Source: Deinococcus sp. QL22
GTDB taxonomy: Bacteria > Deinococcota > Deinococci > Deinococcales > Deinococcaceae
Assembly: GCF_023370075.1 (NCBI RefSeq)
Contig: NZ_CP097152.1
Location: forward strand, 248,001-312,000
DNA: 64,000 nucleotides
Direction: 5' to 3'
Shown: positions 35,010-44,472 of the stretch, one piece after another
How the letters are laid out: the number at the start of each line of letters is the position of its first letter
How positions within the stretch are numbered: the first letter of the stretch is position 1
Notes under the pieces: model-generated
What the model was told of the DNA's origin: nothing
Seen by the model: the letters and a program-made list of their open reading frames with translations, nothing else
Databases searched by the model: none
Translations under genes and position numbers: made by a program

Positions 35010-35516
35010 ATGACCGACGCCTACCTGACTCTCCAAGACTTGAAAGCTCGGGGCTGGACTCCGGGAATGATCAGGGCGCTTCTGGATCCCTACGATCACG
35101 AGCGCTGGATCAATAAACGCGGGCATCGGCTGCCCAAGCCGATCAAGCTGTATCTCGGAACACGGGTGGTGCAGATAGAAGCCACCGAAGCCTTTGGCCA
35201 TGCCAGAGAACGTGCCGGTGCCCACCAAGTGGTGATGCTCAAAGCAGTCCAAACACGTCAAGTCGTGAATACCAGAGCGTTGGCACGGTATGAGGCGCTT
35301 TCCCTCCCGAGTACGGGTGCGTCAAGTCGAGCTGGACGGGAAGGCAGCTGACCAGAAAGAACTCTGGCAGATGCATCTGCAGGAGTTCTACGTCTGGCAC
35401 CTGGCGCAGGAACATTTGTTGTCCGGGCTGACTCAGACCATGCGCAGGGCAGCAGAACGTCGAATGTTTGAGCGCTACCAAGCCGCGGTGTCTCACGCGT
35501 ACGGCTGGGTTGAGTA
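35010..35516 (+). pseudogene. Recurrent two-domain gene family, frameshifted (copy 2)
   Basis: ATG 35010: LTLQDLKARGWTPGMIRALLDPYDHERWINKRGHRLPKPIKLYLGTRVVQIEATEAFGHARERAG is an HTH-like N-terminal domain of unknown function. Near 35305 one base is missing; the other frame then continues RVRVRQVELDGKAADQKELWQMHLQEFYVWHLAQEHLLSGLTQTMRRAAERRMFERYQAAVSHAYGWVE to TAA. Copies lie at 25.6, 35.8 and 61.9 kb. Confidence 0.65.
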
Positions 35517-35567
35517 AGTCAAGAGATCACCACCACCCCGCCCCGGCGGGCACAGGACGTGTCCCCC

Positions 35568-35777
35568 ATGCCGAAAGTCAAGATTCCCACTTACGAGCAA
35601 ACCCATCCCCCGGAGCTGGCCACCACCGAAGCGTTGGCCGAGGCCGGCCTGCAACCCGCCCAGGGCCAAGTGGTGGCCGCCCTGTTCTACCTCCGCAGCA
35701 AAGACCGCGAACGGCTGACCGCCCTGTACTGCCGAGCAGACGCCGTGCCGCTGCAGGTCAAAGCGGAGCCGCTATGA
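35568..35777 (+). CDS. Recurrent small protein, MPKxKIP family (copy 2, 69 aa)
   Basis: MPKVKIPTYEQTHPPELATTEALAEAGLQPAQGQVVAALFYLRSKDRERLTALYCRADAVPLQVKAEPL, the best-preserved member. The stop overlaps the start of the next gene (ATGA at 35774). Shared order with copy 1 (two-domain gene, then this gene) suggests they work together. Function unknown. Confidence 0.6.
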   Translation: MPKVKIPTYEQTHPPELATTEALAEAGLQPAQGQVVAALFYLRSKDRERLTALYCRADAVPLQVKAEPL

Positions 35778-36291
35778 AGCCCCCCGCTCTCACTGCGTTC
35801 GACCTGAAAGAGCGTGGCTGGACGCCCGTCATGATTTGCGAGCTGCTTGACCCACCTGACCGCGAACTGCCCAGTGAAGTACGGGTGGGCAGTCAGGGTC
35901 GCCACGTGGGGCAGGGCCGTCAAGCTGTACAACAAAGACCGGGTGATGCACATGGAGACCACCGAAGCGTTCGCAGTGGCCCAGGCGCGTGCCGGTATTC
36001 GGCAGGACGGCGCGCAGAGCCCTGGCGACCCGGCAGGCTGACCACGCGGAAGTGGTGGCCCGTTATGCTGCCGTCCCGTTGCCTGTGCCTCAGCCGCATT
36101 CAAGAGGGGCGCAGTTCACGGGAGAGTATCTGTGGAAGCACCATCATCCGGAGCTGATTAACTGGCAACGTCAGCACGATTACCTGCTCGACAAGTTGCC
36201 GAGAACACTCCAGCGTGAGGCAGAACCCCGGGCTTTTGAGCGCTACTACGACGCTTTCATGGCCCTCTACGGTGATCGGCCCTGGCGCTAG
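35774..36291 (+). pseudogene. Recurrent two-domain gene family, frameshifted (copy 3)
   Basis: Starts MKPPALTAFDLKERGWTPVMICELLDPPDRE, shifts frame near 35880 to AVKLYNKDRVMHMETTEAFAVAQARAG, then again near 36020 to VVARYAAVPLP ... YLWKHHHPELINWQRQHDYLLDKLPRTLQREAEPRAFERYYDAFMALYGDRPWR. The domain order equals copy 2. Two frameshifts make it non-functional as a single protein. Confidence 0.6.
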
Positions 36292-36329
36292 ATCGGTGAT
36301 CCGGTGCCAGCTCCAGCGGTGGCGAGGAG

Positions 36330-37743
36330 TGGTACTCCGTTGACTCATGGAACGGATGCAACTTAGGGAATGGACACCCAACGGCTCATTCCTGAACCGT
36401 TGGAGCAGTTTTGCCAGCTGTTCGACTCGACGTTTACGCGTTCCACACAGTAAGTCACCTTTCAAACGTATCTGCAAGTCTTTCTTCTGGGAATGGAAGG
36501 TCACGAAACGGCGACGGGGCTGGCGAATACCGAACCGGGCCAACCGGGCAGCCGACACAAGGACGCACAGCGTCTTCAGTGGTTCTTGCGAGAGAGCACT
36601 TGGGATCCGGAAGGGCTCAGTGAGGCGCGGTGCTGGTGGTTGACGAGACAGGCGACCGGAAATACGGCACGCACACCGCGCATGTGGGTCAGCAATATTT
36701 GGGGAGTTTGGGCAAGGTCGATTCGGGCATCGTGACCGTTCATGAGCTGTATGACACGTGAAACGCGTATATTCCCTTGAAATTCGTGTCGTATACGCCA
36801 GCCCATCATTTTGAACGTAAAACCAGTGATACGGCGTTCAAAACCAAGCCCCAACTTGCGATTGACCTGATTGACGCAGTTCGATGCGATTGGCCGTATC
36901 GGGCGGTGGTCGCAGACAATTTCTACGGGCGTAACGAGGTCTTCCAGCACCACCTCATCCGTCAACACATTCCCTTTGTGTTGGCACTGCCGGCCTCGCA
37001 TACCTGGTGGCATACCGGAGATCAACCGGGGAGCGTAGAGCAACTGGCGCTGCACGCAGCGCCAGAGGCCTGGCAGCCTCTCGTGCGCATCTCTGCCGAT
37101 GGGCATCAAGAAATCAAATGGGTCGCCGAACGACAGGGCAGCCCCTTTGGGCCGCACCAGACCTTTCGGCGGATTGTCGTCACGCCGGATCCGGTGGAGT
37201 TGCCAGAAGATCGCACGAAATATCTGAATTCTCAATCTCCGCGAGGGTGAGCAGGACACCATGGTGTGGCATGCCAAGACGCCGCCAGCGACCCTTTTGG
37301 AGATCGCCCTGCTGTATGCCCGGCGTCCTCGAATTGAACAGGCCTACCGCGAGGTGAAGCAGCATTTGGGCTGGACACACTGTCAGGCACGCTCAGACCT
37401 GGCCCTCCGACGCCATTGGAACCTCGTCTGCGTCGCGTTCTGTTTCTTGTATTGGGAGGCGGCACAGCCGACGGATGACCCTCTCACGACAGAGCCGCAC
37501 GACGATCACCCACCTTCAGCGGCGGCTCAGCCGCCGACCTGGAGTGCCGCTCTGCGTCGCGTCCTTTGTTATCTGGAGCCATTCGTCTGGATCTGGAGAG
37601 CATGGCGTGCCTTCACGACGGCTGAGCCTCCCAAGACGCCGCTCGCGTTGCTCAGGTCTGTGGGACAGGGACAGCCCCTCTCGCTCTATGTCACCTCAAT
37701 GCCGTCCACAAGGGCAATCTTCTTCAAGATCAACGGACTAGGG
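36330..37743 (+). mobile_element. IS701-family element, decayed
   Basis: Left end GGTACTCCGTTGACTC, right end (inverted) TAGTCCGTTGATC. Plus-strand frames: MDTQRLIPEPLEQFCQLFDSTFTRSTQ, LLGMEGHETATGLA ... LQWFLRESTWDPEGL, VLVVDETGDRKYGTHTAHVGQQYLGSLGKVDSGIVTVHELY, AVVADNFYGRNEVFQ, and ARRPRIEQAYREVKQHLGWTHCQAR (Glu region). Stop codons near 36450 and 36760 and frameshifts near 36630 and 37235 break the gene. Palindromes at 37044-37065 and 37520-37536. Confidence 0.8.
37044..37065. repeat. 22-bp palindrome in IS701 transposase
   Basis: CTGGCGCTG and CAGCGCCAG flank CACG, in codons for LALHAAPE. Confidence 0.88.
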
Positions 37744-37754
37744 TAGTCCGTTGA
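37730..37754. repeat. Abutting inverted IS701 ends
   Basis: TCAACGGACTA, GGG, TAGTCCGTTGA: the right end of the IS701 element is followed after 3 bp by the same end in opposite orientation, with no second element attached. It may be the solo end of a deleted copy or a head-to-head junction. Confidence 0.75.
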
Positions 37755-37893
37755 CTTCGGGTCAATCTTCTTTGCGGCCAAGCCACCAGAAGAGGAGAGA
37801 AGACAGGTCACGCCCTATGGGGCGGAGGCCAGATGAGCGCCGATGTCCCACTATGCAGGCGCGGTACGCTTGCAGCGGTTGTACTGTTGATCT

Positions 37894-39735
37894 ATGCCCA
37901 CATCCCCGTTGACCGCCACCGAACAACGCTTTGTCGCTCAGCTGCTTGCCGAGATGACATTGGATGAAAAAATCGGGCAGCTGACGCAGCCCGAGAAAAA
38001 CAGCGTGACACCAGAGCAAGTAACGCGACTCGGCCTCGGGTCCGTGCTGAGCGGCGGCGGCGGCAACCCCGACCCCAACACTCCGGCCAACTGGCGGGCA
38101 ATGGTAATGGCTTTTCAGGAAGCGGCGCTGGCCTCCCGCCTCGGCATTCCACTGCTGTACGGGGTAGACGCTGTACATGGGCACAACAACGTCGTCGGGG
38201 CAACGATTTTCCCTCACAACATCGGCCTCGGGGCCACCCGTGATCCGGATTTGGTGCGCCGGATCGGTCGGGCCACTGCGTTGGAAGTAGCGGCAACGGG
38301 GGTGCGCTGGAGCTTTGCGCCCGCCGTGAGTATTCCGCAGGATGTGCGTTGGGGACGCAGTTATGAAGGCTACAGCCAAGACCCGGCGCTGGTGTCCGAA
38401 CTGGCAGTGTCCCTGATCGAGGGGTTCAGGGGCGACGGCTGGGACAGTGAAACCGCCGTACTGCCCTCGGTCAAGCATTTTGTGGCCGACGCCGCCGCGA
38501 CGTGGGGAAGCTCCAAGCGGGTCAACCGGGAGGCAATGGCCGAGGTGCAGAACGCTGACCAATCCACCGATCAAACCCTAGCGATAGCCCATATGGATCA
38601 GAGTTTTACGGAACTGTTGAAGTTGGGTGCGTGGCAAATAGATCAAGGCGACGCTGAGATAGACGAGGCGACGTTGCGGGCGGTGCATCTCCCTCCGTAT
38701 AGGGCAGCTTTGGAGGCAGGAGCACTGAACGTCATGGCCTCTTACAGCAGTTGGCAAGGCCTGAAAATGCACGCGCATCAGTACCTTCTAACTGACGTTC
38801 TGAAGGACGAACTAGGCTTCGAAGGCTTTGTGGTGAGCGATTGGGAAGGCATCGACCAGATTTTTCCCGGCGAGTACGACCGCTGTGTGGTGGCCGCCCT
38901 CAATGCGGGCATCGATATGGTCATGGTTCCCTTTGATCTGAACCGATTTATAGACAGTGTGCGCCGCGCTGTGTTGGGCGGGCAAATTCCCCATACTCGC
39001 CTAGACGATGCTGTACGCCGGATTCTGACGGCGAAAGTGGCGCTTGGCCTATTTGAGCACCCGCGCACTGATCCGGCCCTGCTGGAGTTGGTGGGTTGCG
39101 ACGCGCACCGGGCACTGGCCCGCGAAGCAGTAGCGAAATCTCTGGTGATGCTCAAAAACGACGGTGACATTTTGCCGCTGCGCCGGGGCGGGCCTGCGGT
39201 GCTGGTGGCCGGGCTAGACGCTGACGATGTGGGCGTGCAGTGCGGCGGCTGGACGGTATCTTGGATGGGTGGGCGCGGGCCGACGACGCCCGGAACCAGC
39301 ATTTTGGCCGGGCTGAGGCACACGTTGGGGGCCGAACAGGTGCAGTACAGTGCCGACGGGCAACTGGACGCCGAGCCTGAATACGAGGTGGGCGTAGTCG
39401 TGGTGGCCGAGGAACCTTACGCCGAGGGTATGGGAGACCGGGCCAGCCTGACTCTCAGCGCCGATCAAGTGGCCCTGTTGGGGCGCGTGCGGGCACGGTG
39501 TCAGCGCTTGGTGGTGGTCTTGCTCTCGGGCCGCCCGCTACTTATTACTGAAGAATTGCCACACTGGGACGCTTTTGTTGCGGCTTGGCTCCCCGGTACG
39601 GAAGGGCAGGGCGTGGCCGACGTGCTGTGCGGCGACCTCCCATTTACAGGCCGCCTTTCATTCGACTGGCCCCAAAACAGCAGCGATCTGCCGCGCCGCG
39701 CCGATTCTGCCGCTCTCTTTCCTATGGAGCCTTGA
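37894..39735 (+). CDS. Glycoside hydrolase family 3
   Basis: 613 residues, no signal peptide, so cytoplasmic. N-terminal GH3 barrel: MTLDEKIGQLTQ, LLYGVDAVHGHNNVVGATIFPHNIGLGA, VRWSFAPAVSIPQDVRWGRSYEGYSQDP, LPSVKHFVADAA, and nucleophile motif GFVVSDWEGI with Asp316. The C-terminal alpha/beta sandwich starts near 405 (AKSLVMLKNDGDILPL) and includes EEPYAEGMGDRASL. Sequence style is exo-beta-glucosidase rather than NagZ. It precedes the amino-sugar uptake locus on the same strand and may release monosaccharides from imported oligomers. Confidence 0.88.
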   Translation: MPTSPLTATEQRFVAQLLAEMTLDEKIGQLTQPEKNSVTPEQVTRLGLGSVLSGGGGNPDPNTPANWRAMVMAFQEAALASRLGIPLLYGVDAVHGHNNVVGATIFPHNIGLGATRDPDLVRRIGRATALEVAATGVRWSFAPAVSIPQDVRWGRSYEGYSQDPALVSELAVSLIEGFRGDGWDSETAVLPSVKHFVADAAATWGSSKRVNREAMAEVQNADQSTDQTLAIAHMDQSFTELLKLGAWQIDQGDAEIDEATLRAVHLPPYRAALEAGALNVMASYSSWQGLKMHAHQYLLTDVLKDELGFEGFVVSDWEGIDQIFPGEYDRCVVAALNAGIDMVMVPFDLNRFIDSVRRAVLGGQIPHTRLDDAVRRILTAKVALGLFEHPRTDPALLELVGCDAHRALAREAVAKSLVMLKNDGDILPLRRGGPAVLVAGLDADDVGVQCGGWTVSWMGGRGPTTPGTSILAGLRHTLGAEQVQYSADGQLDAEPEYEVGVVVVAEEPYAEGMGDRASLTLSADQVALLGRVRARCQRLVVVLLSGRPLLITEELPHWDAFVAAWLPGTEGQGVADVLCGDLPFTGRLSFDWPQNSSDLPRRADSAALFPMEP

Positions 39736-39753
39736 ATCGCTGGAGCCTAAGTA

Positions 39754-39845
39754 GGAGGAGCGAACAGCAAAAGCACGGGCGAGGCAGAGGCCGGGGCACT
39801 GATGAGCGTCCGTCTCATACCGGCCTTTTTGCTGTTCGCTCCTCC
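39754..39845. repeat. 92-bp long hairpin downstream of the GH3 gene
   Basis: The 19-bp arm GGAGGAGCGAACAGCAAAA is mirrored exactly at 39827-39845. Inside lie nested AGGCCGG/CCGGCCT and ATGAG/CTCAT pairs, so nearly the whole segment can fold. It begins 18 bp after the stop of the GH3 gene and may act as terminator, mRNA stabiliser or a small mobile repeat. Confidence 0.7.
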
Positions 39846-40392
39846 CGGATGATTCTCGCAAATCATCGCAATTTGGTATGCCCTTACGGCGGCGTTGATC
39901 TGATCTTCAGCCCAACGCACACCGTGATTGATCCACCACTTTGGGGCGTATTTGGGGCGCAATTCCGAATGCGGCGGCTGATGTCAGTAGATGTCATTCA
40001 GAACACGACAACCCTTCAGGCGTTGGATGAGAGGTTGGCTCGGATACTGGAGAAACGTCAACGCCCAGGCCTGCTAGCGTCGTTCGGCGGACAAAGGTGG
40101 GGTGGGCCTTGCCTGATGCGCTGTGCTGGCGTGCCCAGGACTTCTTTGCAAACTTTGATTCGCGGCGCCCCCAACGTGTTGAGGAGGGTGCACACCTGAT
40201 TAAGGGAACAGTTTTAGTCCTTAGCTGCCCAGCGCTCGTAGCTGTGGTCAGCGTGCGCTGAAGCACAGTGCAGATCAGCAGTTGCAATTTCAGGCGATGA
40301 CACTGCTTCTTGCCGCTCGGGTGGGGGCACGGCAGCTGCATGCTGATCCCTTGACATTTCCGGCCCCAAGAACTAATTTAAGGTGTCCTCAA
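39846..40392. other. Intergenic, nothing firmly identified
   Basis: A minus-strand frame near 39850-39960 (PKWWINHGVRWAEDQINAAVRAYQIAMICENHPGG) has some gene-like composition but no family. The rest shows no gene, although the promoter of the downstream LacI operon must lie in its 3' part. Confidence 0.3.
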
Positions 40393-40405
40393 TGTAACGT
40401 TTTCA
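40393..40405. promoter_or_regulatory. Candidate LacI-type operator
   Basis: TGTAACGTTTTCA is close to the TGNAANCGNTTNCA consensus of LacI-family sites, with an ACGT centre, about 215 bp upstream of the LacI-type gene. Inference only. Confidence 0.3.
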
Positions 40406-40608
40406 GCGATGTTGGTCATCCTGTATGGAGGCCGTCGCGTCCGCCCATGTCGGCAACCGTGCCGATTCTTCTGCATGTTTGAGGAATGGAGCAAGCAGGA
40501 ACGATTTCCTAGCGACTTGGTAAGAGAAGGCTGGCCCCGCATGAATCTGCAAGGTGCTGTGGTGTGGATTTCTGGTTGAGCATTGATTCCAGTAACACAG
40601 GAGAAGCC

Positions 40609-41622
40609 GTGAGCGAAGGAGGGATAACCGCCGTTCCAACCACCGCTCCACGGGGCGCGGGTATCCGTGAGGTGGCGCGGCAAGCGGGCGTGTCTACAGC
40701 CACCGTATCGCGGGTCTTCAACAACGCCGAGTCGGTGAACCCTGAAACGCGCCAACGGGTGATGGAGTTGGCTGCCTCACTGAACTATTCTCCCAGCCCA
40801 CTGGGACGCAATTTGGTACAGGGCCGCAGTTCCCTGATCGGGTTGCTGGTGCCCAACCTGTCTTTTCCGCTGTACGGTGAAATGATCCGCGCCGTAGAAG
40901 ACGTACTGAGCGCACACGGCATGAGCGCCCTGCTTGCTTCCAGCCACGACGACGCGGCCACCGAAACGCGGGCAGCACACAACCTGCTGCGGCACGCTGT
41001 AGACGGCGGCATCGTCATTAATTCGCAGGCAGGCTTCAGTTTGCCCACCGTGCGCGGCATGAACTGGGTGCAGGTGGCGCCGGAATTGCCGAATTTGCCG
41101 CACCGCGTCGAACTGGACAACGAGGAAGGTGGCAGGGTGGCGGCGCGGGAACTGCTGCGCTGCGGGCGGCGGGACTTGGCCTATGTCGGCGCAGAGGGCC
41201 GCGAAAGTGCCGACCGGGAGCGCGGTTTTGCGGCAGAACTCGCACAGGTGAGCCTCAGCTACCGCCGCTTTGTGGGCGATTACTCGGAAGCGTCTGGGTT
41301 AGTGGCAGCGGGCAGTTTGCTAGATCAGGGCGACCCACTTGACGGCATTTTTGCAGCGGGCGACCTGATGGCGGCGGGCGTGCTGCGTACCCTGCACCTG
41401 CGCGGCCTGCGCGTGCCCGCAGACATGGCGGTGGTGGGCTTCGACGACGCCGTGATCGCTTCCTTGCTCTATCCACGCCTGACCAGCATCCGCCAACCGG
41501 CCGATCTGATGGGCCAAGCCGCCGCCGAACTGGTGCTGAGCCTGCTGTCGGGCATTCTCCGCCCACCGCAAATTTTCGCGCCCACACTGGTACGGCGAGA
41601 ATCTACTGGCCCGCCGGATTGA
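40609..41622 (+). CDS. LacI-family transcriptional regulator
   Basis: 337 residues from GTG 40609 (AGGAG six bases upstream). HTH: GIREVARQAGVSTATVSRVFNNAESVNPETRQRVMELAASLNYSPSPLGRNL, including the hinge helix; periplasmic-binding-like effector domain with LIGLLVPNLSFPLYGEMIRAVED and MAVVGFDDAVIASLLYPRLTSIRQP. First gene of the transporter/GH4/nagB operon, 64 bp before the binding protein; probably its local regulator, responding to an amino sugar or disaccharide. Confidence 0.9.
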   Translation: MSEGGITAVPTTAPRGAGIREVARQAGVSTATVSRVFNNAESVNPETRQRVMELAASLNYSPSPLGRNLVQGRSSLIGLLVPNLSFPLYGEMIRAVEDVLSAHGMSALLASSHDDAATETRAAHNLLRHAVDGGIVINSQAGFSLPTVRGMNWVQVAPELPNLPHRVELDNEEGGRVAARELLRCGRRDLAYVGAEGRESADRERGFAAELAQVSLSYRRFVGDYSEASGLVAAGSLLDQGDPLDGIFAAGDLMAAGVLRTLHLRGLRVPADMAVVGFDDAVIASLLYPRLTSIRQPADLMGQAAAELVLSLLSGILRPPQIFAPTLVRRESTGPPD

Positions 41623-41686
41623 CCGAACCGCCCCTCCTCTGCCCGCCGTCCCACTCGCCCGCACTCTCATTTCTGGAGGAAGACTC

Positions 41687-43336
41687 ATGAACAGCACCCG
41701 CCGTAACAAGTTGGCCGCCACCTTCACCCTGTCCCTCAGTGCGCTGCTGATTGGCGCGGCGCTCGCCCAAAATCCTAAATCTACCTTTACGGTGGTGCGT
41801 GCGACGCAGTGGGGCGCGGCCAACCTCAACCCGTTTACGCCCGGCGATCAGCACCTTTTGCCCACCAACTCGGCCATTTATGAAACGCTGTTCTATGTCA
41901 ACTCGCTGAACGGCAAGGTGACGCCCGTGCTGGGCACCAAATACGCGTGGAGCAAAGACAGCAAGACCCTGACCGTGACCACCCGCAGCGGCGTCAAATG
42001 GACGGATGGGCGGGCGTTTAGCGCCAACGACGCCGCGTTCACCTTCAACTACCTCAAGCAGTATCCGGCGCTCGATACTTCCGGCATCTGGAAAAGCGGC
42101 TTGACGGCGGTGAAGGCGAGTAACCCCACCACCCTCATCTTCAGTTTCAGCGCCCCCAATACGCCTGTGTTCCAGTACCTCGCCAACACACCGATGGTGC
42201 CGCAACACCTCTGGAAAGACGTGAAAGACCCAGCCACATTCACCAATACCAAGCCTGTAGCGACCGGGCCATTCGTGTTCGAGAGTGCCAGCCAGCAAGC
42301 CATTCGGGTGCTGAAAAACACCAACTACTGGATGCCCAATCAGCCGTATGTGGACGCGGTGGTGTGGGTGTCGACCAGCAGCAACGACGCGGGCCTGCTC
42401 AAGCTGCTCAGCGGTGATGTGGATTACGGGTACATCGGCATTTCCGACCCTAAAAATTACGCGTCCAAGGGACCCAACAATACCTATTGGTGGCCCACCA
42501 ACAACATCAATTTCTTGTATTTCAACACGGTTAAGGCTCCGTTTAACGACGCAGGCTTTCGCAAGGCCGTTGCGCAGGCCATCAATACCAAAGATGTGGC
42601 CCTGAAAGCCTACGCGGGCGCGGTGCCTGCGGCCAGTCCCAGCGCCGTATTCCCCACCCAGCAGACCGAATGGCTGCCCGCCAGCGCCAAAACGGGGATG
42701 CCCGCCTTCAATGCCGCTGCCGCCGACGCCGCGCTGACCGCCGCCGGATACAGGAAGAACGCTCAGGGCGTGCGTCTCGGCAAAGACGGCAAGGTGCTGC
42801 CTACCTACAAAATCCTGGTGGGCGCGGGCTGGACAGACTTTATTACGATGGCGCAGGTGGTGGGCGACAACCTGAAAAAAGTGGGCATCAATACCAGCAT
42901 CGACCAGCAGGCGTGGGGCAGTTATTCGGGTGGCCTACAAAGCGGCAGCTACGATATGGGCATCAGCTGGGGCTGGGGCAACGGCTCTAGCCCATACTAC
43001 ACCTTCAACGCTGCCTTCAACCCAGAATTTAGCGCCCCAGTGGGCAAAACCGCCCCCAGCAACCTGTCTCGTTATACCAATCCGGCCATCACCAAAGCCC
43101 TCAAAGACTTCAGCATGACCAGTGACAAGGCCGCCCAGAAAAAGGCCATGACCACTATCGTCAGCACGGTGCTGAAGGATATGCCGTGGGTGCCGCTGAC
43201 CGACCGCACGCAGTTTTCCTTGTACAACACCAGTCGCTTCACGGGTTTTCCCAGCGCCGCCAACCCCTACAACGACGCTTCACCCGACGACCAGCCCGGC
43301 GCACGTTTGATGTACCTGAATGTGAAGCCGAAGTAG
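41687..43336 (+). CDS. Family 5 substrate-binding protein of an oligopeptide/oligosaccharide ABC importer
   Basis: 549 residues; ATG 41687 behind GGAGGA. Signal peptide MNSTRRNKLAATFTLSLSALLIGAALAQ. Family 5 features: GAANLNPFTPGDQHLLPTNSAIYETLFYVN, YAWSKDSKTLTVTTRSGVKWTDGRAFSANDAAFTFNYL, TGPFVFESA. Family 5 binders carry peptides but in several thermophiles and Actinobacteria also beta-glucosides and chitooligosaccharides; the surrounding genes favour a sugar ligand here. Confidence 0.88.
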   Translation: MNSTRRNKLAATFTLSLSALLIGAALAQNPKSTFTVVRATQWGAANLNPFTPGDQHLLPTNSAIYETLFYVNSLNGKVTPVLGTKYAWSKDSKTLTVTTRSGVKWTDGRAFSANDAAFTFNYLKQYPALDTSGIWKSGLTAVKASNPTTLIFSFSAPNTPVFQYLANTPMVPQHLWKDVKDPATFTNTKPVATGPFVFESASQQAIRVLKNTNYWMPNQPYVDAVVWVSTSSNDAGLLKLLSGDVDYGYIGISDPKNYASKGPNNTYWWPTNNINFLYFNTVKAPFNDAGFRKAVAQAINTKDVALKAYAGAVPAASPSAVFPTQQTEWLPASAKTGMPAFNAAAADAALTAAGYRKNAQGVRLGKDGKVLPTYKILVGAGWTDFITMAQVVGDNLKKVGINTSIDQQAWGSYSGGLQSGSYDMGISWGWGNGSSPYYTFNAAFNPEFSAPVGKTAPSNLSRYTNPAITKALKDFSMTSDKAAQKKAMTTIVSTVLKDMPWVPLTDRTQFSLYNTSRFTGFPSAANPYNDASPDDQPGARLMYLNVKPK

Positions 43337-43476
43337 GGGAGAAAAGCACAACACTAAGTTTTTGCTTCTCGCCCTGAACGGACAAAACACATCGGGGAGG
43401 AGTCGCCAAAAATGACTGGGGGTGAGTGAGCAAAGCTGTTGCCCTTCACCCCCTTCCCTGGCTCCGACTTTAAAAG

Positions 43477-44472
43477 GTGGTGAACGTGCCGTACCTGCTC
43501 AGAAAACTGGTCATTCTGGTGTTTACGCTGTGGATGGCCGCCACCCTCAATTTCATTTTGCCGCGCCTCGTACCCGGCGATCCGGTCAGCGTGATGCTCG
43601 CCAAATATCAGGGCCGCCTTGATCCGAGCGCCGTAGACGCCCTAAAAATCGCGTATGGCCTGAACGACCTCGGCAGTCCGGTGGCGCAGTACTTCGCCTA
43701 TGTGGGCCAATTGCTGCGCGGCGATTTCGGGCGGTCTATCAGCCTGTTTCCTACGCCTGTCGCCGACGTGATCTGGCAGGCGTTGCCGTACACGTTGGGC
43801 TTGGTCGGTGTGACTACCGTTTTGTCGTTCCTGCTGGGAAGTGCGTTGGGGCTGTATAGCGGCTGGCGGCGCGGCCATCCAGTGGCCGACGCGCTGCCGC
43901 CTATCGCACTGTTCCTGAATTCCATGCCCTACTTTTGGTTCGCGCTGCTGATGCTCTACGTCTTCGCCTTCCAACTGCGCTGGTTTCCGCTGGGCGGCGC
44001 ACTCGACCCGTTTCCGGGGCCTGCGTTCAGTTCCGGCTGGTGGTCGTCGCTGCTGCGCCACGCCATGTTGCCCGTGTTTACCATCCTCGTTACCTCGGTG
44101 GGCGGTTGGCTGCTGACCATGAGAAACAACGTGGTCAGCGTAACCAGCGAGGATTATCTGGCGTTTGCCCGCGCCAAAGGCCTGCCAGAGCGCCAAATCT
44201 TGACGCGCTACGTGCTGAGAAATGCCCTGCTGCCCAGCTTTACTTCGTTTGGCATGGCGCTGGGCTTTGTGGTGGGGGGCAGCATCCTGACCGAAATCGT
44301 GTTCAGTTATCCGGGGCTGGGCTTTTACTTGTATCAGGCGGTGGTGGGGCTGGATTACCCGCTGATGCAGGCGCTGTTTTTCATCATTGCCCTGACCGTA
44401 TTGGCCGCCAATTTTGCTGTAGATCTCCTGAATGTCATCCTTGATCCGCGCATCCGTGAAGGCCGGGCATGA
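43477..44472 (+). CDS. DppB-type ABC transporter permease
   Basis: 331 residues, six membrane helices. YLLRKLVILVFTLWMAATLNFILPRLVPGDPV is the DppB N-terminus; the EAA loop is SEDYLAFARAKGLPERQILTRYVLRNALLPSFTSFG. Three GTG codons (43477, 43480, 43486) lie together behind AAAGG; 43486 has the best spacing. Its stop overlaps the next start (ATGA). Confidence 0.9.
   Translation: MVNVPYLLRKLVILVFTLWMAATLNFILPRLVPGDPVSVMLAKYQGRLDPSAVDALKIAYGLNDLGSPVAQYFAYVGQLLRGDFGRSISLFPTPVADVIWQALPYTLGLVGVTTVLSFLLGSALGLYSGWRRGHPVADALPPIALFLNSMPYFWFALLMLYVFAFQLRWFPLGGALDPFPGPAFSSGWWSSLLRHAMLPVFTILVTSVGGWLLTMRNNVVSVTSEDYLAFARAKGLPERQILTRYVLRNALLPSFTSFGMALGFVVGGSILTEIVFSYPGLGFYLYQAVVGLDYPLMQALFFIIALTVLAANFAVDLLNVILDPRIREGRA

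Noticed and set aside
36576..37277. Minus-strand frame of 233 codons
   Set aside because: Antisense to the IS701 transposase, whose motifs are clear on the plus strand.
41603..42298. Minus-strand frame of 231 codons
   Set aside because: Antisense to the binding-protein gene, which has clear signal peptide and family motifs; the shadow has no recognisable domain.
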